Positions 28,880 through 39,935 of a DNA stretch of 64,000 nucleotides are shown here, in pieces. Source of the stretch: Diphasiastrum complanatum. Lineage: Eukaryota; Streptophyta; Lycopodiopsida; Lycopodiales; Lycopodiaceae. The position numbers were made by a program, and so were the translations under genes. The notes under the pieces are model-generated. The model was not told where the DNA came from. It saw only the letters and a list, made by a program, of their open reading frames with translations, and searched no databases. The number at the start of each line of letters is the position of its first letter. The stretch's first letter is position 1. The stretch covers positions 53,683,592-53,747,591 of the forward strand of contig CM055097.1 in assembly GCA_029204225.1 (NCBI GenBank). Direction: 5' to 3'.

Positions 28880-30750
28880 TTAGATATGTTTTGAGTGGTT
28901 ATACGCATGTATTCTGACTAATAGATACAATAGTTGTTGTACAGCGTAGACCATGGCCAATGGTTCTTTCTCTGTTGTTGTATAGTTTACTTCAACAGGC
29001 ACCAGTTGTCTGCTGAAGAAACGGATTTGAAAATCCTTTCCATATTCGCCAGGTTGTGCAAGGAGACCTCCTATGGCATACTTACTTGCGTCGGTATGCA
29101 CATAAAATACCTTCGTGTAGTCTGGGGAACGAAGTATGGGGGCTATTGTGAGCGCTGTTTTTAATTCCTCCAAAGCTTTGATACACTCATCGGTCCATCT
29201 AGGGTCTACCACAACTAAATAAATGAGTCGTGCCTTGTCGGCATAATCAATTATGAAGACAATAATAATTAGTGTGACCTAGGAAAACGTAAACTTACTT
29301 CATTGTTGTAGGTAAGGGCATTTCAACTATGACCTTGATCTTTGAAGGGTCGGTAGAAATACCATCCTTCAAAATGATATGTCCGAGTACTACCCCATCG
29401 GTGACCCATATTTGACACTTATCAGGGTCTAGTGAAACTCCAAACCTACAACAATGAATGAAGATTTTTTCTAATGCTTCAAGGTGCTTGTCGGTTGAAG
29501 AATGTACACCCAAATCATCTAGATAAATCTCGATGATCCGGTGTAGCAAGTCTTGAAATGCCATTTGCATAAGGCATTGAAATGTTGAAGGGGGCATTAC
29601 ATAAGCCAAAAGGCATGACATTATAAGCGTAAACTGTATTTTCTGTTGCAAAGGTCATCTTGTGTCTATCTTCAGGGGCTATTTGGATCAAGAAATAGCC
29701 ACTGAAATCATCTAGAAAGTTGAAAGCTTCAGCTCCTGCCATTTCCTCAAGGATTTGTGTAGTTAAGGGTAAGGGGAAATGGTCTTTTTTTGTAACCGCG
29801 TTAAGATTCTTTAGATCGACGCAGATACGAACCTTGCCATTTTTCTTGGGTACAATCGCATTGGGTGATACCCAATTAGTATGTTGGACTTCGAAGATGA
29901 ATCTAGCATCCAGCAATTTCTTAATATCTTCATCGATCCACTCGCGATAAACAAAGTTACTTCGGTATGGCTTAGCCCGAATAGGCTTAGCGTTATCCTC
30001 TAAAGGAATCGTATGGACTGTTATTTCAAGCGAGATCCCTTTCATCTCATTATAATTCCACGCAAATAATCTCTGTATTTACGAAGTAAGGTCTCTAGAT
30101 TAACAAGTTGATCGGGTGTAAGATGGGCTCCGACATGAACAATGCGACCCACATCCTCATCAGGATCTTTAAGGTTTAACGGAATGGTTTTAGTGGGTCC
30201 TTCAAAGGAGTGGAAACTTTGTGTGGATTCCTGGTGTGGATGTGGTAACTGAATAATAACGTCATCCAGTGTGAAGTCTTTAAACTTTTGTGGGGGATCA
30301 AAAGGTGGTTCCACAAAGTTTTTGAAAACTTTGAGAATCATTTGCTTTGAGGCACTACCAGATGTAGAAGTTTGATCGGATTGTTTGGTTTCTGTCTATT
30401 TAGACAAGGGCTTAATCGGTTGCTTTAGCTTCTCACACATCTGTTTTTGACACTTGGTTAATTTTGTATCAATAGTATTTTTTTTTTGTAATTGAGGTTT
30501 TCGAGGTTGTTGAGGGGGCAGTGTTGTTGCCTCGCTTATCATGTCGTCATCTATTGTATCCTAGACTTCTTTTGAATACACGTCCCATGTGTATACTTTG
30601 GGCTTGGGCCTATATGTTTGTGTGTTGGATACTTTGGAGGTCATTTGCACATGAGCCAAAGGCCTTAGTGATTTGATCTCTTGTGGGATCGATTTCAGCG
30701 GATAATGTTTGTTATCAAGATAAAGGAGTACATGTTCAGTCAACATCATT
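28880..30750 (-). pseudogene. Ty3/gypsy RT-RNase H, Tat-like lineage, decayed
   Basis: The minus strand begins with an open pre-RT linker (KSLRPLAHVQMTSKVSNTQT and on to QLVNLETLLRKYRD) and a frameshift at about 30060. RT follows: TVHTIPLEDNAKPIRAKPYR, WIDEDIKKLLDARFIFEVQH, GKVRICVDLKNLNAVTKKD and FNFLDDFSGYFLIQIAPEDR. After another frameshift near 29580 come EIYLDDLGVHS (catalytic box), FIHCCRFGVSLDPDKCQIW and LGHIILKDGI. RNase H follows at 29212 (PRWTDECIKALEELKTAL, VHTDASKYAIGGLLAQPGEY, FFSRQLVPVEVNYTTTEKE) and breaks off near 28930. The DLFAW-type linker and long RT spacing suggest the Tat/Athila side of gypsy, which is inference. Integrase and the LTR are missing. Confidence 0.82.
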
Positions 30751-30879
30751 CATGGAAAGAATACCTTCTTCCGAAACATGGGCGGTAGAGACGCTAGGTT
30801 CTCCTGGGCACCAAGCTATAGAAATAGGGTCAATCATCATAAGAAGGTGTTGGAAGTATTTCTAGTTCATGCAATGGCT

Positions 30880-31611
30880 AGTTCTACTTACGGGTGTAGT
30901 ATAGGGATGTAGAGATTCGTCCACTTTCTAAGTTTTCTACAACAAGCTTCAATGGAAATACGAAAATAATCAACAAATATGAGAGCACTAAGGCTTACCC
31001 AACTAGTGCCCGAAACGGCAATAAAGCTAATCAAAAACAGCAATAAAAATTCTTGCTAAGGCAAACCCAACTAGCAAGATTGCTAAACTAAGACCTAAAT
31101 TAACACCCAAAGGGTTTGAAAGATAAATTGCGGCTAACTAAATAAACCAATAGAAACATGCCACAATAATCCAATGAAAGGAGGCAAGAGGAGGCCCGAG
31201 CACCTTCCCTCAAACACAAAAAAATAGAATGATAATCTCAATAGAGAGCAGTTTAGCATAATCTCAGAGTGCTGTTTACAATGCAAGTACCTCTCCTTTT
31301 ATGGCAAGGAAGATCTTCCATAATCTGTTTCTAGCCTTTCTAGAACTTCGAACTTAGGATTTAGAACTTCAAAGTTTCTTCACTTAGGAAAACTTAAGAT
31401 AAAATATTTCTAATCTTAAGTTTCCTAAGTGTAAGTTCTAAATCTAAGTTTAAGCTATTTTATTATTATTTAAGCTTCTACTCATGGGCTTACAAAACAC
31501 ATGCCATGGTTGAAGTTTATTGACAGATACTCATACATGGACTCACAAAACACATGCCATAGAGTTTTATTTATTTCTTTTTAGTTTCTCTGTGTTAGCA
31601 CAGTTGCTAAC
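30880..31611 (-). repeat. Probable 3' LTR of a gag-only element
   Basis: The minus strand shows a polypurine tract (TAAGGAGGGAGATAA, 31612-31626) followed at once by TGTTAGCAACTGTGCTAACA at 31611. This start carries a small inverted repeat (TGTTAGCA/TGCTAACA). The other end near 30880 is an estimate. Within it, sequence at 30990-31140 repeats words about AACCCAACTAG. No partner LTR was found at higher coordinates. Confidence 0.55.
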
Positions 31612-31881
31612 ATTATCTCCCTCCTTATTGGATTGGTGGTCCCACACCAATCGAAGCCTTTCAACAGTTGGTGACCATGTCTTCGGCTAAGTTGCCGGTA
31701 TCGACGCCTGTGAGCTTGGGCCAAAATATTCTATTTTTGACCTTGGTGGCAGGAAACAGTTCTCGCCTCGCTATTGGATAGTAATAAGGATTTGTGCGCA
31801 TGCAGGAGGGAGCTTCGATATACCATGCCATTGAGGTCTTACTTTGCAGAAAGAGCTGATGACACCAGTGAGGTTGTGGAT

Positions 31882-33009
31882 CTAGGAGTTTGACTGCTTC
31901 TTTATGTGTTTGACTCTGTCCAGATCTGACAGTATGTAGCCACCTCGCTCTTTTGTTGTTGGATATTTCTTGGCAAACTCCTCAGAGGTGCGCAACTCCT
32001 TGTTCGGTTCTATGGGCGTGATTCTGTGTCGGATGGTTGGTGCTTCAGAGGCAATCTCGTGTTGAATTCGAGGATCGGGTTCAGGGGAGAGAGGAGGCGA
32101 GGGGTTAGCTTCAACAATTCTTTGTGACTCAGGAGAAAATTGTCGTGGAATGAATGGGGAGTTAGTGGTGTCAAGAGAGTTAAAAGCGGTGGAAGAAAAG
32201 GGATAATGTTGGGAGCCGGTACCCCCAGAGCCTAACAGATTGGTTGGTGCTTGAGCTCCTTGCCCCAAGGGTTGGCCTTGAAAAGAGGAGCCTTGAGTTG
32301 CAGGAGGAGGCTGTTGGAATCATGCTCCATCTCCACCATCTGGTCCATCAAAGTGGTGCCCCGAATCATGGAATTGGGCGTGCTCTACGTGAACCGATGG
32401 TGTCGACTGAACAACGGCCTTTAAGCTTGCTTCCAGGGTGGCTAAGTGTTAGTTCAGGGCCTCGACGGAAGCAAGGTATGATTGTTGTAATCTTGAGTGC
32501 TGCTCCGTCGTGGCTTTCAACTTTTGGGCCAGCGTTTGATAGGCCACCACTGGAATGGCAATTCCCTCAGGAATAGCTGGTGGTGCGAAGTTGTTGAAGT
32601 TCACCAATTCCAACTATTCCTTCATAGTGGAACGTGCGGCTTGTGCATCTGCTACAGCCTCATCCCTTTCGGCTTTGAGGTTATCGATAGTATGTTGCAT
32701 GTTGGATACCTTTAGTTGGAGCTGGTTCTGGAGGTGGAGTAGCATCTGCTATTGTTGTTGACTATAATTTGTGAGGTTCTGGATCAGCAGCTGTTGTTGT
32801 TTGTTTTCCTCCTCCAGCCTTACTTTTTCTTTCTGAAGGTTCGCCATAGCACCATCGTCAAATTGCCGCATAGTATATTGTCCCCCCCAGGGTGCCAAAT
32901 AGATTGTATTGGAGCTCATTCACCAACCATACCGCTTTTTGGGCTGCAAGGGGTAACTGCTCCCAAGGACCAATGTCAGGGAGGGTGCGTGTGTAATTAG
33001 GATACGACA
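31882..33009 (-). pseudogene. Gag-like ORF with long coiled coil
   Basis: From ATG 33009 the minus strand encodes SYPNYTRTLPDIGPWEQLPL and AVWLVNELQYNLFGTL. After a frame change comes a heptad-rich coiled coil (KEKVRLEEENKQQQLLIQNL, LQNQLQLKVSNMQHTIDNLK, AERDEAVADAQAARSTMKE) of roughly 85 residues, broken by TAG codons. Then NNFAPPAIPEGIAIPVVAYQ and TLAQKLKATTEQ follow. The last 128 codons form an open, proline-rich end (ANPSPPLSPEPDPRI, KYPTTKERGGYILSDLDRVK) with a stop at 31882. It sits just upstream of a polypurine tract and LTR on the same strand, with no pol in between. It is therefore probably the only protein of a non-autonomous LTR element. Protein identity is unknown. Confidence 0.55.
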
Positions 33010-33469
33010 TGATGTATGAAAATTAGGGTTAGATGGAGATGTATGAAAGGCAGTGGAGGTGATTGAGGGTTGATGGGTGAAAGAGGTGGGGAGATACTGC
33101 GTGGCGGAGATGCATGGCTTGGGTTAGTGGTAACGGTGATTGATGGAAGTGCGGTTAGTAATTGTAATGCAAAATCATCTACGTTGACTATGGAGTCAAG
33201 TAGGGTGAAAATTTGTATAGGTGAGGGCTTTTTTGTGGAATTGTGGAAGTGAAGCCCGTGTTGAGAGTTAGTGAGGGTGTGGAGGTGGCAGTAAATGGTG
33301 GGGGTGGTGGTGGGAGGGTGAGAGCAAGTGAGGGAGAGGAGGTTGCCTGTGTGGATGGAACCATGCCCATAGGATCAGATCCTGATGTGTCTGCCGCCAC
33401 TGAGCTGCCTGCTGCTGCCGCTACTGCTTGCCTGCGTTGCTGGGCCTGGTGAAGTAAGGCCGCTGCTAC
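33010..33469. other. Low-complexity spacer between the two gag-like pieces
   Basis: On the plus strand this is GT/GGT-rich, and on the minus strand it reads proline-rich in several frames (PPPPPPF-like). It probably encoded a disordered linker. No separate gene is evident. Confidence 0.4.
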
Positions 33470-34378
33470 TCTAGGACCTCCTTTGGGACCTAAGAGGGTT
33501 TAAGGCTCCCTTTGTATTTAGCATACTCCGTCTCGATGTCGCTGGATAGAATTTCACCAGGGACATCGCCTTCTGTGCTGATCGCCTTCCCTTTCTGCTT
33601 CTTAGTAGGTGGGGCTGGTGAGACCGGTTCTGCTGTCGGTTGGGGGGTGGCTCATTTTTTTGTGCTTGGATAGAGATAATCCAGCTCTTTGATGGCAGCA
33701 ACTGCCCTAGACCCCAACTGTTTGGTGACCAACATGTGGAGGAGATATCCATATTTGGTAGTTGGTTTTCTAGCTTTCAAAGCTCCACACAACTTCTCTG
33801 CTACCTTCTCAGCCCACTTGTAATTTTGAATGGGATCATCCATGGTGAGGGTCAAAGAGAAGAAGTCGCTCGGTGGTATGCGATCCATCTTGGCAGTATG
33901 CACTTCGACCATGGTGACGAGGATTTCTGAGGCGGCCCGTAGATGGGATCCGCGATGAGACGTATGGCGATCCCGTTGTTGGTTTGGGCAATGGTTTTGC
34001 CGTCCTCTATTAGAAACTTTGTAAAGTATTTGGCATCATAGCTGGTGCCCTTGCCATGCATTGTCTCTCCGAGATTAGGGAAGCCGATGCTCTGGAGATC
34101 CATAGGAGAGACGTTGATGATGGTATAGCTGCCGCTCTTAGATGTTAGCCTTAAAGTTTGGAATTCATCCGAATAGGTGGACTAGGCCGCTCGGATGAGG
34201 CTCTCGCTCTACTGGTCCCGAAAAAGAGTCAGATCAAAAACAAGGCTTGTGAGGATATCCTTGGCCAGGGTGAGCTGCTCGGCGTAATTCTTGATACAGA
34301 TCATAAAAATATCCCTTGTATAAGGACGAGGGGGTTTATGGCGATGCAAACTGAGCGAGGAATCATGGGAGGCCATGA
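33470..34378 (-). pseudogene. Upstream part of the gag-only element's ORF
   Basis: ATG 34378 begins MASHDSSLSLHRHKPPRPYT and reads through NYAEQLTLAKDILTSLVFDL, two stops, then SGSYTIINVSPMDLQSIGFP, GTSYDAKYFTKFLIEDGKTI and GIAIRLIADPIYG. A shift of frame near 33900 leads to HTAKMDRIPPSDFFSLTLTM, NYKWAEKVAEKLCGALKARK and YLLHMLVTKQLGSRAVAAIK, then a KKQKGKAI basic stretch. Composition is protein-like throughout. It has the same orientation as the coiled-coil ORF at 31882-33009 and lies before it, so both may once have been a single protein of about 800 residues. I recognise no family. Confidence 0.5.
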
Positions 34379-34723
34379 TAGCAGTGATTTTAGATTGCTC
34401 TGAGAATTTTAAAAATTTTGAAAATTTTTGGCATGAACTCGAGAGCAGCAATCTAAAATGATTTCGTGAAGAGAAGGGTGGAGGTCTATATATAGACTTT
34501 TTTTAACAGGAATATGCAACGTTACTCAGAAATTGTCCTCAGTGTCCACAATTTGGTAATGATGGTCGCGAATTTCAAGGCAACGTTCTGATGGTCCGCG
34601 AATTTTTGTAAGTGATTTTTTTATGCCAAAAGAGAAAATAACATCTAACAGTGCAAAATTTTGTCTAATCAAAATTCGCAAAGATAGCAGAGAAATCGTG
34701 GGAATCATTTTGAGCTCCTTGCT

Positions 34724-36388
34724 CTAGTCATGAACAACTCGTGCATTGGTGAGCCACGGATGACCAAGTAGTAATTCATAAGAATAGACATTATTGGGAA
34801 TATCAAGTACTACGAGATTGATAGAAAACTTGAGACCTCCTTCTCTAATCAGCACGTGTGGAAGGAAACTAGTAGGTCGAACCACACTTTGATCAGCCAT
34901 CTGAAGCTGACAACTGGGTTTGGCTAGCTTGTCTCTCAGATTCCATTCTATCATGAGGGATGTGGAAATGATATTGACACCGGAGCCACCATTAAGTACT
35001 GCTAAAACTTCACGGGATTGATGATGGGTAGCTGGGATTTTGATGTTGCCTCGTTTGTTGAGTGGATTGGTTAGATATAAGGGCATTTCAGGCAACTCGT
35101 CAGTAGTGGTGGTGTTATTGGATTTGATTTGTTGTTTCCACTGGCCAGCATGCTTCCAGATTACATGGAAATGAAGAGTGACATTGGCTTGTAGTAAATC
35201 TCCTCAAACTTTGGTACCTTCAAGGATTTTGCTTTCAAAGGGCTTGTGAGGTACTTTATGGGAAGTGGAAGATTGTTGGTCGACATTGCGGATTTGTTGG
35301 CGATACTGATGATGCAGCCAAATTTCTTCAGATGGGTGAGGATAAAATATCGGGGTTGAATCTTCACTTGGAGGAACAGCATGCGGTTGAGTTTTGTTGG
35401 GTGCAAGTGTAGGGGCTTGGCATTGGGTTTGTGCCCGAGTCAAGACCCAAGCACGATGAGTTTCAAAGGGTAAGGTTTCTACTTGCACTGAACAGACAGG
35501 AGTAGCTGGCTTAGATCGTCATGGGTAGTCCTTTACGTGATGTTCAATACCACAGTTTTACCAAGCTGGAGGAAAACAAAGTTTATTTGGGTAGCAAATA
35601 CTAGGATGTTTACCTGCACAGATAAAACATTCTCGTATTGCGGGTAGTTGATGTGCGGCAAAGACAACTTGGTTTGGATTGTAAGCTTGGGCATTGGGAT
35701 CCATTGTTTGAGCATTAGAATCATAGGTATAATAAACAACCATTTCAGTAGAGTACTGCGGTTGAGTATTGTCTTCCACATAGTAGGTGGCTGGATTGAT
35801 GGTATTCGGATCAAGATAATGGACAACGTTTTGTGGGGCAGGTTGGTTAACGACAAATTGTTGACGTGGGGATGGGTATTGATTTGGTGTAGTTGGCCAT
35901 GGTTGGTAGACCCCTGGTTGTGGCACAGGCTGTTGTAGAGGGTAAGGGCGGTAAGCTCGATAGATGGTTGGTCTGGTGGCTGCTGGAAAATGGTTTCACA
36001 GTTGAGGGCATTCATTAGCAGTGTGATGTTGTGAGCAGATTGGACACCAGACATTTTCCCTTGCTGGAAAGGATTTCTCAACAATCTGTTTCATGGTAGT
36101 TTGGAAATCAGTAGTGAGTTTATTTATATGAGATTGTTGAGCTTTTTGCCAGGTTTCCATTTGATGTAGAAGTTTAGAAGATTGAGCAATATTGTCAGAC
36201 TTCAGGTGATTAGGACAGTCCGGATTCTTAGATTTCTTTTCACGATGGTCAAATTCATCGTCGGAACCTTCGTCTTCCTCACGGATAGCATCGATCATCA
36301 CATCTTTAAGTTGATCATAAAGGTCAACTGGTTTGAGTTCACGACAGTTGCTTTTAGGCAATCCAACTAAGAACAATTTTATGGCCAT
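34724..36388 (-). pseudogene. Gypsy gag (zinc knuckle) and protease remnant
   Basis: The minus strand opens with a partial gag, MAIKLFLVGLPKSNCRELKP and KDVMIDAIREEDEGSDDEF, and has a knuckle-like CPICSQHHTANEC. A glutamine- and proline-rich segment follows (about 35950-35560) with a second cysteine cluster ECFICAGKHPSICYP. The protease lies at 35095-34724, where the active site reads LNGGSGVNIISTSL instead of LDSGSGVN, with later CQLQMADQSV and YELLLGHPWL. The lost aspartate and several frame breaks make it inactive. It is probably the front part of a Tat-like gypsy such as the pol at 28880-30750, separated by the gag-only element. That link is inference. Confidence 0.72.
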
Positions 36389-36825
36389 ACATTCAATGAT
36401 ATTTTCATCGCTTCAAAACGACCCTTTAAGAATTCGTGGAAGATCTAGTTTATATTATTAAAATATTATAACACTAATACTTTTGACTTGCCATAACTTC
36501 TTAATCGTAGCTCAAAAGTATGTCATCTAACATATAATTGGAAAGCCCTTGCCGAGTGCTTTCCAATGCACCAAACCCCACTAAATTCGGACTTACCACT
36601 AAAAAGTTATGCCATTTTTAGTGTGGAATCAAAATGTGGACTCAAAAAGTTACGTTACGTGGATTTCAAATTTGAGTGTTTTGATTGGCCCATGTGTAAG
36701 AAAAAATTGAGAAAAACTATAAAAAGAATCTTTACAAAGGGTCTTTTTTGATTTAGAACTCCTCTAATGTACCACTCCTTGGCGGTTCCATAGAGTACCA
36801 TAGGAAATTGGCGAAGCTTTTCAGT
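36389..36825. other. AT-rich spacer, nothing recognised
   Basis: No domain or repeat terminus could be identified. It separates two protease-bearing gypsy fragments of the same orientation, so a boundary between two elements probably lies within it. Confidence 0.35.
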
Positions 36826-37620
36826 TTAACTATCGGATTTGTCATAAGTTGTTGATGACCAATCATCATAAACTTTAGCAGGCATTACATGGCCAGTTGA
36901 ATCAACAATGACTCGTTTGTCGTTATTGCCAAAGGTGATTTTGCTACGCTTCCAATCTTGGACAACGCCTGCCATCTGTAGCCAGGGTGTGCCAAGAAGG
37001 AGTTTATATGTATTTGCATCATTTGGTAAATCAAGAACGACGCAATCAATGGTAAATTTGACACCTGCAATACATACTGGGATATTTGATAAATGACGTG
37101 CAGGGTCTGTGACTCGCTGATCGGCCATACGAAGTTTGTAACGTGGCTGATCTAAGGTATGGAACCCCCCTGACTTTGCTAGCAACAAAGCCATTATGTT
37201 TACACCTGATCCACTATCAAGGATAGCGGATAATGTTGGATAATCTTTATAAGAAAGGCAAGGTGATGCTAGCCCCCTTAGCAACACCTATATTCATCAG
37301 ATTCATAGGAATATAGTCTTCTAGTTTTCATTGTTCGTCTAGAATGATAGGCAACTGAAAACTACGATGGATGTAGCGTTGAAGCCCTGTGAAAGATTTT
37401 ATGGCGCTATGGAATGGCATGGTGATTTGAGCTTGCAGGAGTTTAGAGAATACCTCGAGTCCCTGTAGGGATTGCTCTTTTTCGGGGATTGGAGCAGATA
37501 ACAGACCGTCCATATTTGCTTCTTCCCGCAAAAACTCATCTCTAAATTCATTGTACTACCTTTGTTCCACGTGTGGGTCTGGGTAATCTTTGGGTAAAGT
37601 GGAAGTTGTCAATGGGCAGC
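36826..37620 (-). pseudogene. Second gypsy gag-end/protease fragment
   Basis: The minus strand reads EEANMDGLLSAPIPEKEQSL and MPFHSAIKSFTGLQRYIHRS, then the aspartic protease AILDSGSGVNIMALLLAKSG with the catalytic DSGSGVN intact. QPRYKLRMADQRV and NTYKLLLGTPWLQMAG follow. It is related to, but clearly different from, the protease at 34724-35095, so a second gypsy copy is present. A frame break falls near 37300. No RT follows in this orientation. Confidence 0.72.
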
Positions 37621-38339
37621 TTGTAATCCTCGACTCTCATTCTCGGCTCTCAGCTTCTTCCTGCTCTCCTCCTTCTGAGACCTCCTCGGTCTTGGGTGAG
37701 AGACGCTCTATGTTTCAGCTTGGCTCAGCATCTAGGGATTCTTTGGAATCTGGTAACATGATCATTAGGCTGAAAGAAGACCAAAATCAAAGGAGACGCT
37801 TACTTGGAGGTCAATTTCACCATCAGGAAGTAAAAAGCGAGGAAATATCAAAAAGCTTGAAAAAAGCAAAAAACAACTCCACCTTCTAATCGATGCAAAG
37901 CTATGATACCACTATAAGGATCGCCAAGTGAAGATCTACCTAGATCATGTTGCATGCAACCAAAAGGACACCTATGGAGGCAAAGGTTGAACTATCCTAG
38001 TAAAATAGAGGAATTCTCTAGGGATTGTTGCGTATAATCTGGAACTAGAGGAGTTTTGGGGATATCGAGCTGTGAGTTATTCATAATATGGATAGTAGTG
38101 ATAAAGGTTAAACTTAGATTACACTTATTGGCTTACCAAGTACCATTTTGTTATGACTTGGAACAGGTGAAAATAAAGCTTTAATCTTAAACTTATGTCC
38201 AAAGATGTCTGTATATTATTAAGTCAACCTAATCTTGGTTTGAGTACTAAAATCTGATGTAAGTTGATTGAGTGAAGAATTTTTTCTACTTTTCTTCAAG
38301 AGAATTATCACTTCTTGAGCACCTTTGTTGTTTTGTAGA
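37621..38339. other. Non-coding sequence, nothing recognised
   Basis: A serine-rich open frame near 37590-37889 (+) lacks any domain and is probably chance. No LTR terminus was found. Confidence 0.35.
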
Positions 38340-38480
38340 GTTTGTCTCTATAAAGAACATCAAAACAAGATGTGGTGGAGATCTAGAAAAGACGCCTTTT
38401 ATTATGGAATGGGGCATGTATGCATATAAGGTGATGTCTTTCGGAATGGGGAATCCCGAATCATGGGCCGCATCTATGAC
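38340..38480 (+). pseudogene. Small gypsy RT scrap
   Basis: The plus strand reads LEKTPFIMEWGMYAYKVMSF then GMGNPESWAAS. It corresponds to the part of gypsy RT that normally reads KTAF...YxVMPFGLxNA. The fragment is only about 45 codons and no flanking RT is recognisable. Confidence 0.55.
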
Positions 38481-39935
38481 ATGTGAGAAATCGTGAAATT
38501 CATTCAAAGAAAAACACCCGTTGACTCACTACAATCCAAAGAAGCAACCAATTAGGACTTTGGAATGTAAAACTGAAGATCCACGAAGACAGTAAATTCT
38601 AGGACATGAACTCATGATGCACCCAATACTATTACATTAGCTGTTAAGCAAACATTCACTTATTCTACAGATTTAACCTTCACAAAACACAAGGGTATTA
38701 GAAACACACTATACAAATGTAGCATCTATTTTCTGAAATTCAACTTAAATTTAAAGATTTCAAGCTCTATGCATGATGAGGCAAGCAAACGCTCCTTTTA
38801 GTCAGGCTTCAAAGATTCAACGATCTAAGAATTGGCTATAAAGATGTTGTGAATGTCAATCCCAACAGCTTAAAAAGTTTTGCAAAGAAACAGATTTGCA
38901 AGCAAATTCTTAAGCCGATTCAACAAAATAGCCAGCATGTGGAAGGCAGCATTCCATACAATGTATTATACATCATACAGAACACAAACCCAAATTTTCG
39001 CTTTCAAGCTTGCAGCAAATGGTAAACTGCTTTTTGTACACTGATGTAACAATGAGTGACTAGCATGATAATGCAATATAAATTTACAGGACATTAGCAC
39101 AAAATACATGGTTAAGGCACCGAGAGAAATGATTCACATTCTAGTTTTTTTTTGGAAATTACAAAACTTTTTTAAGAGATTCTGAATTTCCTTAGCAACA
39201 ATTTCATACAGAATGAACAATGAAATGGATGGAGTTCAAATCTGCACTGTCTCATCTCAACAATCTATACATAACCTTCTACTTATGAATGCATAATTTA
39301 TCCAGATGTATTAAAAGTTACGACCTCATATATGATAGCTTGAAAATCAGATGTCACATAAGTCACCCATCCAAGATGGAAGATCGAAAGAAATCTTAGT
39401 GCGACTGCAAGAATATTTCACATCCTGATTCAATCCAGTAAGAAATAGGCGATATCGATATTGATTTTCAAGTACTAGCAAGATCTACACAAACCAGCCA
39501 AGGAAATGAGAAATCTAGAAAGTAAAATGTAAAATATTTGTGTTTTGATCAACAAGCTTGCTTGCTGACTGTTTACATTATATTCACTTAGAGCTTGCAC
39601 GAGAAATGAATGTCACAGTCCCTACATGAAACTTGTTTACAGTCGACGCTAGTTTCTTGTACCTACGTTTTTAGGTGAAAACCGATGGATTGCATTGCAT
39701 GGTGGGGTGGAAGCCTAGGTACGCCTGTGTTAAAAAAACCATGGATTGCATGGAGGGGTAGATACGCCCGTGTCAAAATGTCTCACTGAATTTGCAGATT
39801 TCTCCAAAAAAGCTTTTGCTATCTGCAAAAGGATGTATTTGAATTACTTAATATGCACCACTTTCCTGGTGCAATTTCTTCCAGAGGTCTCCAGTAGAGT
39901 CGGGAACTATAGAAGCAAGAGCTTCATCTTCTGCT
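38481..39935. other. Region 3' of the AIL gene; contains its 3' UTR by position
   Basis: AT-rich, without a credible ORF. The part nearest 39935 should be the 3' untranslated region and polyadenylation area of the minus-strand AIL gene. A short direct repeat (GGATTGCATTGCATGGTGGGG and GGATTGCATGGAGGGG) lies at about 39686-39760. Confidence 0.4.

Noticed and set aside
37590-37889. 99-codon serine-rich plus-strand ORF
   Set aside because: It has no recognisable domain, and part of it runs antisense to gypsy gag sequence.
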